The notes beneath the pieces are model-generated. The model was not told the DNA's origin. It ran no database searches and saw only the letters and a list, made by a program, of their open reading frames with translations. DNA of 5,923 nt from Thermogutta sp. (GTDB lineage: Bacteria; Planctomycetota; Planctomycetia; Pirellulales; Thermoguttaceae). Where the stretch lies: positions 1 to 5,923 of the forward strand of contig JAAZNR010000073.1 in NCBI GenBank assembly GCA_012798155.1, read 5' to 3'. Positions 1-4,330 of this stretch are shown here, piece after piece. How positions within the stretch are numbered: the first letter of the stretch is position 1; the number at the start of each line of letters is the position of its first letter. The position numbers and the translations under genes were made by a program.

Positions 1-1
1 A

Positions 2-1030
2 TTGCGGCAAGTCGGGAAGGGCGGACTGCTCGAAGCGAATCTCCGCGAATTCCCCGTCTTCCCGTTGAGCCGTATACCGGGCGCCGCCGAGTCCGAGATA
101 CTCGAGGATCGCGTTCGGGACCTGATAAAAGAAAAAGCCCTTGCTCCCCTTCCGCATGGCGGACAGCAGGACCTCGGTGGCTTGCTCGTCCAGAAACGGG
201 TGATAGGGCACGAGGATCAGCGGATGAGCGGCCAAAACGCCCTCATCCACGGCATCGTCCTCCAGCCAATCGGCTCCCAGTCCGAGGGCCTCCAGAAACT
301 CGGCCATGCGCCGGGCCGTCTCCTGGGCGGTACGGAACTCCGACTTCGTGCCGTGCAGCTTCGGTGACGGCACCACGATCGCGATCTCGTGGCGCCGCGC
401 GGTCAGCGAGAACAGCCGCGCGGTTGCGTCCACGTCCCGTCCACGCCAAAAAGCGATGCGGATGCCGTCCACCTGATTCCATCCGGCGGGGGTCCCCTCG
501 GTACGAAATTGCGACTTGGGAAAGCGGAGGACGCTCCGCCGCGATTCCGCTATTCGACCCGATCCGGCATACCACCCCTCGCCGCTGCGGAAGTAGAGCG
601 AGACGGAACCCACGGCTTCGGGGCGATCGACGGCCAATTCCAAGAGGAAGGCGCCCGCCGACGATAGGTCGAGCCGGACTGCCCGATCGTGGACGCTTCT
701 TGCCTGTTGCGTATCCGCGGCGAAGGGAAGCCGGATTTCCAGGCAGGGGGTACCGTCCGTCTCGGCCCGGCGGACCGGTTGCGATCGCTCGTCCGGTTTC
801 CAGGCAGCCTGAGCTTCGGCGTCCGCGGCGTAGGCGAACGTTTCAATCACTTCGTCCCGGAAGCCGCCGGATGCTTGCGCGGCTTCCTCGGCCGCCGCAG
901 GACGGGCCGTCCAGGCCGCCGGAGTCAGCAGCAGGAGCAAGATCGCGGCCCGGGCCGTCGCTCCGCGACGGCGCAAGACGGGAACGACAGAACCAAGGCC
1001 CGATCGGTCGCCGATTCGATTTGGGATCAT
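2..1030 (-). CDS. Secreted beta-sandwich plus amidotransferase-like protein (N-terminal part, possible glycosyl hydrolase-like)
   Basis: The reverse strand is open without a stop from an ATG at 1028-1030 to the left edge, giving 343 codons; the C-terminus and stop lie outside the window. The start is supported by GGAGG eight bases upstream. Residues 1-47 look like an export signal: an arginine-rich stretch (R20-R22), a hydrophobic run (AAILLLLLTPAAW, 28-40) and a signal-peptidase-type AAA-E site near 47/48. Residues about 60-210 are rich in short beta strands and aromatics (SLYFRSGEGWY, 144-154; GWNQVDGIRIAFW, 183-195), like a galactose-binding/carbohydrate-binding sandwich. Residues about 215-343 alternate strands and helices (EIAIVVPSP, 215-223; LILVPYHPF, 271-279), like a class I amidotransferase fold, with no cysteine in the part visible. 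From memory of planctomycete proteins, this order resembles the front end of 'family 10 glycosylhydrolase-like' proteins; no catalytic domain is visible here, so that is a guess. Protein-coding and export are well supported; function is not. Confidence 0.85.
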   Translation of the reverse strand, partial: MIPNRIGDRSGLGSVVPVLRRRGATARAAILLLLLTPAAWTARPAAAEEAAQASGGFRDEVIETFAYAADAEAQAAWKPDERSQPVRRAETDGTPCLEIRLPFAADTQQARSVHDRAVRLDLSSAGAFLLELAVDRPEAVGSVSLYFRSGEGWYAGSGRIAESRRSVLRFPKSQFRTEGTPAGWNQVDGIRIAFWRGRDVDATARLFSLTARRHEIAIVVPSPKLHGTKSEFRTAQETARRMAEFLEALGLGADWLEDDAVDEGVLAAHPLILVPYHPFLDEQATEVLLSAMRKGSKGFFFYQVPNAILEYLGLGGARYTAQREDGEFAEIRFEQSALPDLPQ

Positions 1031-1038
1031 GCTTGCGG

Positions 1039-1043
1039 CCTCC
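1039..1043 (-). promoter_or_regulatory. Ribosome-binding site of the left-edge secreted protein gene
   Basis: GGAGG is read on the minus strand, eight bases before the ATG at 1028-1030. It fixes the start of the left-edge gene: the in-frame ATG opens directly into an arginine-rich region followed by a hydrophobic signal sequence. Confidence 0.7.
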
Positions 1044-1080
1044 GTTGATGGTAACGCTTTGCAATTGTTGCGTTGCAACC

Positions 1081-1112
1081 GTTTCAATCCGCGCCCTCGC
1101 GTAAAGGGCGAT
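1081..1112 (-). repeat. Solitary type I-C-like CRISPR repeat sequence
   Basis: Read on the minus strand, this 32-base stretch has the layout of type I-C CRISPR repeats. It contains TCGCCC, a short variable loop, a GGGCG arm, and the conserved tail GGATTGAAAC at the 3' end. The arms CGCCCT (1092-1097) and AGGGCG (1105-1110) form a perfect six-base stem around a seven-base loop. The length equals the usual 32 bases of that repeat class. There is no second full copy at repeat-plus-spacer distance on either side and no cas gene in the window, so this is not called as an array. A degenerate copy of the tail half (12 of 13 bases) lies at 1179-1191. It may be a decayed array remnant, a repeat-like hairpin in the leader of the downstream gene, or coincidence. 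Confidence 0.45.
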
Positions 1113-1162
1113 TCCGGGAAAGCGATTATCGGTAGAGGGCGATTCCGCCAAGCGGATTATCA
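1101..1162. repeat. Two-unit 31-bp tandem repeat
   Basis: Units at 1101-1131 and 1132-1162 are directly adjacent, equal in length and match at 24 of 31 positions without gaps. Shared blocks are AGGGCGATTCCG near the start and GATTATC near the end of each unit. The second unit contains complementary pieces (GATTCCGC and GCGGATTATC) that could fold into a small hairpin. The first unit overlaps the CRISPR-like sequence by 12 bases. The pair lies between the kinase gene and the left-edge gene, probably in or next to the promoter and leader of the latter. Paired operators or a local duplication are both possible. Confidence 0.6.
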
Positions 1163-1185
1163 ACTATTGCGGTGGAAGGTTGCAA
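1156..1185 (-). promoter_or_regulatory. Candidate sigma-70-type promoter for the left-edge gene
   Basis: On the minus strand, TTGCAA (1180-1185, four of six matches to TTGACA) is followed after 18 bases by GATAAT (1156-1161, five of six matches to TATAAT). Transcription would begin near 1149 and give a leader of about 120 bases that carries the tandem repeat and the CRISPR-like hairpin before the GGAGG site. The same GATAAT word recurs 31 bases downstream in the other tandem unit (1125-1130), without a good -35 partner. It is prediction by consensus only; planctomycete promoters often diverge from this model. Confidence 0.35.
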
Positions 1186-1235
1186 TCCGCGAGCGGTTCC
1201 GTTTGCGGGCGGCAAGCGTGGCGGCTGGGATGCGC

Positions 1236-2141
1236 TCAGAGGGAGAGTTCTTCCATCAGAGCACGCAATTCGTCCTTCACGATGGGCATCGCGCCCGGAC
1301 GCGAGGCGACCAGTGCGCCCACCCGGTTGGCAAATTGGGCCTGCCGATGGAGGGGCTGACCTCGGAGTCGGGCAAAGACCCAAGCGGCCGTGAAGGCATC
1401 GCCCGCCCCGACCGTATCCACGACTTCGACGGCCACCCCCGGCTCGTCGGCGACTTGATCTCCCTCGATCACCAAGCAGCCGTTGGCGCCCCGCGTGATG
1501 CACACCGCGCGAACGCCGTAGCGATCTTGCAGACGCGCGGCGAACTCGCGGGGATAGCAGGGGCCTAATTCCAGCAGCTCGGTCAGGGCGGCCTCTTCCT
1601 CTTCGTTGAGTTTCACCACATGGCACAGACGTAGCGACTCTTCGATCCTCGAACGATCGAAATAGTCCTGCCGCAAATTGACATCATAAACCACCAGGGC
1701 GCGATCCTTGACGGACGACAGGACCCGCCGAATCGTCTCGCGCGAGGTCGGGGAGCGCTGGGCCAAGGTGCCGAAGCAGACGGCGGCCGCGTTTTCGGCC
1801 GCCTCCCGCCACTGCGGCGTCCATTCCATGAAATCCCAGGCCGCATCGGGGCGAATCGTGAATCGCGGTTGATCCGGACGCGAGGTATCGACCTCGACGG
1901 TACCGGTGGCGTGGGCCGCGTCCCGCTGGATGTAGTCCGTGACGACGCCGCCGTTTTGCAGCAGGGCCAAGAGGTCCTCGCCGCGGCGGTCGTCGCCGAC
2001 CCGGGAGAGTACTGCGGCTCGACAGCCCAGTTGGGCCGCGTGAAAGGCGAAGTTGGCCGGCGCCCCGCCCGGCAACTCTCGATCCGGGAAACAATCCCAA
2101 AGCACCTCGCCCAGGCCCAGCACCCATTTTTCGTCGCTCAC
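1236..2141 (-). CDS. PfkB-family sugar kinase, probable fructokinase
   Basis: This 301-residue protein has the usual length of a ribokinase/PfkB-family sugar kinase, which transfers phosphate from ATP to a sugar in the cytoplasm. Visible family marks, in order: GEVLWDCFPD at 11-20; the substrate-side GGAPAN at 25-30; the FAFHAAQLG helix at 31-39; YDVNLRQDYF at 152-161; KLNEEEE at 177-183, containing the NxxE motif; ITRGANG at 215-221; and the nucleotide-site signature DTVGAGDAF at 242-250, with Asp248 as the expected catalytic base. The GEVLxDxFP...GGAPANFAxHA opening is characteristic of bacterial fructokinase-like members. Fructose is therefore the first-choice substrate, but another ketose or keto-acid sugar cannot be excluded. 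The start is GTG, supported by GGGAGG seven bases upstream; the stop is TGA. It lies between two genes for exported, carbohydrate-related proteins on the same strand, but 205 and 501 bp from them, so co-transcription is uncertain. Confidence 0.93.
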   Translation of the reverse strand: MSDEKWVLGLGEVLWDCFPDRELPGGAPANFAFHAAQLGCRAAVLSRVGDDRRGEDLLALLQNGGVVTDYIQRDAAHATGTVEVDTSRPDQPRFTIRPDAAWDFMEWTPQWREAAENAAAVCFGTLAQRSPTSRETIRRVLSSVKDRALVVYDVNLRQDYFDRSRIEESLRLCHVVKLNEEEEAALTELLELGPCYPREFAARLQDRYGVRAVCITRGANGCLVIEGDQVADEPGVAVEVVDTVGAGDAFTAAWVFARLRGQPLHRQAQFANRVGALVASRPGAMPIVKDELRALMEELSL

Positions 2142-2148
2142 CGGCGAT

Positions 2149-2154
2149 CCTCCC
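2149..2154 (-). promoter_or_regulatory. Ribosome-binding site that sets the kinase GTG start
   Basis: GGGAGG is read on the minus strand, seven bases before the GTG at 2139-2141. The protein from this GTG begins four residues before the first beta strand (WVLGLGEVLWD), as in fructokinases, so no longer or shorter start is needed. Confidence 0.75.
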
Positions 2155-2173
2155 TGTCTTCCGTTTTTTGCAG

Positions 2174-2446
2174 CCGTTCACGCCCCTGCCCGGTCTGTCA
2201 TTGCAGCGCGGAGGGGCAGAGGCCGTTTTTGAAACGCAGAGGACGCAGAGGACGCGGAGAAGAAAGAAGGAGAACGAAGAATTGGTAGCCCGAACTCTGC
2301 GTTCTCCGCGTTTTCACCCTTTCATTCCGCCTAGCCGTCCCTGGGCCGCTGGGAGCCGAAAGACGTATCCGCACATTCACTCCCAAAGGCGGCAGTCCCA
2401 TTGTCGCGGCTTTCATCGCAAGCATGAACACGGTCCCCCTGAACGG
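2174..2446. repeat. Composite fold-back intergenic element, copy 1
   Basis: The element is bounded by CCGTTCACG (2174-2182) and the inverted motif TGAACGG (2440-2446). Inside, GAAACGCAGAGGACGCAGAG (2231-2250) pairs imperfectly with CTCTGCGTTCTCCGCGTTTTC written in halves as CTCTGCGTTC (2295-2304) and TCCGCGTTTTC (2305-2315). The intervening DNA is purine-rich on the plus strand (AGAAGAAAGAAGGAGAACGA region). From the left boundary motif to the GAAACGCAGAGG arm is 57 bases; the matching interval in copy 2 is 60 bases, so the two copies are colinear. It lies 32 bases upstream of the kinase start and may contain its promoter. Repeats of the 'CGCAGAGGACGCAGAG' type are scattered in many environmental bacterial genomes; I treat this as non-coding. 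Confidence 0.65.
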
Positions 2447-2469
2447 TTACCGTTTTTTGACGCCGTTCA
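2440..2469. repeat. GTTCA-motif hairpin at the edge of fold-back copy 1
   Basis: TGAACGG (2440-2446) and CCGTTCA (2463-2469) form a perfect seven-base inverted repeat around 16 bases that include a T6 run. The right part, CCGTTTTTTGACGCCGTTCA (2450-2469), matches 2161-2180 at 18 of 20 positions. The same boundary sequence therefore occurs at both ends of the fold-back element, as a direct repeat. Confidence 0.5.
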
Positions 2470-2642
2470 TCAACTCGTCGCCGCGGCGTGGCAAGCGGAC
2501 CTGCCGCCGCGCATGCCCGCGACTTCCCGCGGCGACGGTCGCGAGCCTGGCTTGTCCGGGTCGTTTGCCGGGCCGCGGCGGGGCGCCGGCAAGTCCGCGG
2601 CCGCTCGTTCGCGGAGTCGGAAAGGCGCCGCCTTGGGGCTTG
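2470..2642. other. Very GC-rich spacer after the hydrolase gene
   Basis: This stretch lies between the hydrolase stop and the fold-back element. It is extremely rich in G and C, and no reading frame in it has a recognisable start, ribosome-binding site or motif. The only structure I can support is the hairpin at 2571-2602, listed separately. Confidence 0.4.
2571..2602 (-). terminator. GC hairpin, possible terminator of the hydrolase gene
   Basis: GGCCGCGG (2571-2578) and CCGCGGCC (2595-2602) form a perfect eight-base stem around a 16-base loop, about 40 bases beyond the hydrolase stop on the minus strand. No T-tract follows on that strand, so it is not a classical intrinsic terminator. It could be an RNA-stabilising hairpin or chance in GC-rich DNA. 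Confidence 0.25.
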
Positions 2643-3596
2643 CTACGGCTGCTTGGGAGGCTCCAGGAGTCCCCGATTCCTCATCCACTCGATGCAGGCG
2701 GTGGGCCACAACTCGGTGCCCGGCACGCCTTGCGCCAAACCCAATCCGTGTTTGCCCTTCTCGAAGACGTGCAGCTCTCCCGGCACGCCGGCCCGGCGGA
2801 GGGCCAGATAAAACTGCACGCTGTTTTCCGGAGGTACCCCCGTATCCTCGTTGGTAGTCCACAGGAAGGTCGGCGGCGTTTCCGGCGTGACCTGCTTTTC
2901 GCTGGACAGGCTGCGGACCAACTCGGGGTCGGGGTTGTCGCCCAGCAGGTTCCGCTGCGATCCGCGATGGGCTTCCTTCTCGTCGAACATGATGACGGGA
3001 TAACAGAGGACGGCGAAGTCGGGCCGGCAACTGACGCGATCGACGGGATCGGCGGCGTTGGGGTCGCCGGCGTCGAAGTGCGTGGCCGCCGTCGAGGCCA
3101 AGTGTCCGCCCGCCGAGAAGCCCAGCACCCCGATGCGGTCGGGCAACACGCCCAACTCGTCGGCGTGGGAACGAACCCAGCGTATCGCCCGTTGCACATC
3201 CAGCATCGGGGCGGGGTGCATGTAGCCCTTATTCCGGTGACGATAGTCGAGGATGAAGCCGGCCACGCCGTGCGAGTTGAGCCACTGGGCGATCTGATGG
3301 CCCTCGTGATCCATGGCCAGGAAACCGTAACCGCCGCCCGGACAAATCACCACGCCGGCGCCGACCGCCTTGTCCTTCTCCGGCAAGTAGATGATCAACC
3401 CCGGCTTGTCTTCGGGTTTGTCGCCCTTTGCCAGCGGCGCCCCCTGCGGCCAAAGGAGTTCCGTGGTCGGCTCCGCGGCCCGGACGCCGGCGCAAAAGAC
3501 CGCGCAAATCGCAATGCCAAGGATCAACAGGCCGGCATTCCAGGCCCCTACGTTGGACCGAGCGAACAATCTCGTACTCGAACGGCGACTTCGCAT
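2643..3596 (-). CDS. Exported alpha/beta hydrolase, acetyl-xylan-esterase-like
   Basis: This 317-residue protein belongs to the alpha/beta hydrolase esterases of the Aes/BD-FAE type, which remove ester groups, often acetyl groups on plant polysaccharides. Residues 1-40 form a signal peptide: RSRR near the start, a hydrophobic core AGLLILGIAICAVFCAG (21-37) and a VRA-A cleavage site at 40/41. The mature part shows the oxyanion-side CPGGGYGFLAMDHEG (85-99), the nucleophile elbow GFSAGG (159-164, Ser161), the acid region TTNEDTGVPPEN (247-258, probable Asp251) and the histidine in GKHGLGL (281-287, His283). All three catalytic residues are present. The frame stays open upstream to 3815, but the ATG at 3594-3596 is chosen because GGGAGGGAG sits just before it and the signal peptide begins there; the extra upstream codons fall in repeat DNA. 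Substrate is inferred from family resemblance; a general carboxylesterase or peptidase-like relative is possible. Confidence 0.9.
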   Translation of the reverse strand: MRSRRSSTRLFARSNVGAWNAGLLILGIAICAVFCAGVRAAEPTTELLWPQGAPLAKGDKPEDKPGLIIYLPEKDKAVGAGVVICPGGGYGFLAMDHEGHQIAQWLNSHGVAGFILDYRHRNKGYMHPAPMLDVQRAIRWVRSHADELGVLPDRIGVLGFSAGGHLASTAATHFDAGDPNAADPVDRVSCRPDFAVLCYPVIMFDEKEAHRGSQRNLLGDNPDPELVRSLSSEKQVTPETPPTFLWTTNEDTGVPPENSVQFYLALRRAGVPGELHVFEKGKHGLGLAQGVPGTELWPTACIEWMRNRGLLEPPKQP

Positions 3597-3603
3597 CGTG
3601 GTG

Positions 3604-3612
3604 CTCCCTCCC
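3604..3612 (-). promoter_or_regulatory. Ribosome-binding site that sets the hydrolase start
   Basis: GGGAGGGAG is read on the minus strand; its near end lies seven bases and its GGAGG core ten bases before the ATG at 3594-3596. It is the best such site in the upstream open frame and supports the 317-residue product over a form 73 residues longer. Confidence 0.75.
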
Positions 3613-3675
3613 GGATCACGAGAACTTCGGACGTGCCGACGAACCGCCGCCGGCCGCCCCCTTCCCAAATCGTAC

Positions 3676-3857
3676 CCGTTCATGGGCCGGCCCGGTCCGT
3701 CTTTGAAACGCAAAGGTCCGGACGGCACGGATTTTGAAACGCAGAGGGCGCAGAGAGCGCGGAGAAAGAAGAATCGGCAGCCGCAACTCTGCAATTCTCT
3801 GCGTTTCCTTTGCACTCCCCAAAGCCGTTCACGTGCCTGCCGCCGGCCCGTGAACGG
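3676..3857. repeat. Composite fold-back intergenic element, copy 2
   Basis: The element is bounded by CCGTTCATG (3676-3684) and CGTGAACGG (3849-3857), which are inverted matches at eight of nine positions. Inside, GAAACGCAGAGGGCGCAGAG (3736-3755) pairs with CTCTGCAATTC (3787-3797) and TCTGCGTTTC (3798-3807); an 11-base block, GAAACGCAGAG, pairs perfectly. A truncated extra arm, GAAACGCAAAGG, lies at 3705-3716. Layout and sequence match copy 1 in the same orientation, with a shorter right part. It lies about 80 bases upstream of the hydrolase start. Its minus-strand translation gives the spurious peptide LRALCALCVSKS, typical of miscalled frames over such repeats. Confidence 0.65.
3825..3857. 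repeat. Nine-base-stem hairpin closing fold-back copy 2
   Basis: CCGTTCACG (3825-3833) and CGTGAACGG (3849-3857) are perfect inverted repeats around a 15-base GC-rich loop. The trailing GAACGGTTACC is shared with the end of copy 1 (2441-2451), which suggests a conserved boundary sequence. Confidence 0.6.
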
Positions 3858-3860
3858 TTA

Positions 3861-4004
3861 CCCCAGATCTTTACCGCGGTTGGACATGAGTTTATCCCGT
3901 CCGCCGACAAAAAGCAAAGGAGTGGGCGTCGTTTTCATCCGGAGGGGATCGGGTAGGCAATCGCGCCGCCGCGGGCTTCCGTCGTCCGGCTAACGTGCAA
4001 GAGT
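3861..4004. other. Intergenic DNA without recognisable genes
   Basis: This stretch sits between the fold-back element and the TTTACCGAT array, in the divergent gap between the hydrolase and coiled-coil genes. I see no supported gene, RNA or terminator. One isolated CTTTACCG word at 3869-3876 resembles the array that follows. Confidence 0.4.
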
Positions 4005-4095
4005 CCCGACGATTTTTTACCCGACTTTACCGATTTTTCTCGCCTTTACCGATTTTCTCACCCGACTTTACCGATCCTTTTGGCCCTTTCGGTTG
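4005..4095. repeat. Interspersed TTTACCGAT / CCCGAC word array
   Basis: TTTACCGAT occurs exactly at 4026-4034, 4045-4053 and 4067-4075, spaced 19 and 22 bases apart. CCCGAC occurs at 4005-4010, 4020-4025 and 4061-4066, twice immediately before TTTACCGAT, with the variant CTCGCC at 4039-4044 before the middle copy. Each TTTACCGAT is followed by a short pyrimidine run. The array is far more AT-rich than its surroundings and lies about 240 bases upstream of the coiled-coil gene. Binding sites for a regulator, or a mobile/simple repeat, are both possible. Confidence 0.65.
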
Positions 4096-4330
4096 ACGTA
4101 GGGGGCGGCAGGCAATCACGGCGGCGCCCCAGCTTACGCGGCAGGGTCGGCATGTTTCGAATAATCCTTAAACTCTGCGCCTTTTACTGCCGATGAACCG
4201 GGACGCGTGCGTCTCCGCGGATGAGTGCGAATTCCGCCGATGAGCATGAGTTTGTTGCTTTCGGCAGCGGGCGATTGTTTCGCCGCTCGGTCCGCCCCCC
4301 CTCGGGAAACAGCCTGGTTTGCCGCAATCC
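4096..4330. other. Leader region of the coiled-coil gene, nothing firm
   Basis: This region should hold the promoter of the plus-strand coiled-coil gene, but I find no convincing -35/-10 pair and no Shine-Dalgarno site near its end. Three related words, CCGATGA (4192-4198), CGGATGA (4218-4224) and CCGATGA (4237-4243), recur at 26 and 19 bases; their meaning is unknown. A short open frame from 4225 to 4542 has no family features and overlaps the real gene in another frame. Confidence 0.35.

Noticed and set aside
364..1104. A 246-codon plus-strand frame
   Set aside because: It is antisense to the left-edge secreted protein and rich in Arg and Pro with no motifs; the minus-strand frame has a signal peptide and ribosome-binding site.
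1072..1196. A true CRISPR array
   Set aside because: Only one full repeat-like sequence is present. The partial second copy is 98 bases away, and the intervening DNA is a tandem duplication, not a normal spacer.
2470..3030. A 186-codon minus-strand frame covering the hydrolase 3' end and the GC-rich spacer
   Set aside because: It is in a different frame from the hydrolase, has no motifs, and the hydrolase is complete with its own stop at 2643.
2424..3737. A 437-codon plus-strand open frame
   Set aside because: It lies opposite the hydrolase, whose catalytic motifs and signal peptide are intact. The plus-strand translation has no family features and runs through repeat DNA; long antisense frames are expected in GC-rich genes.
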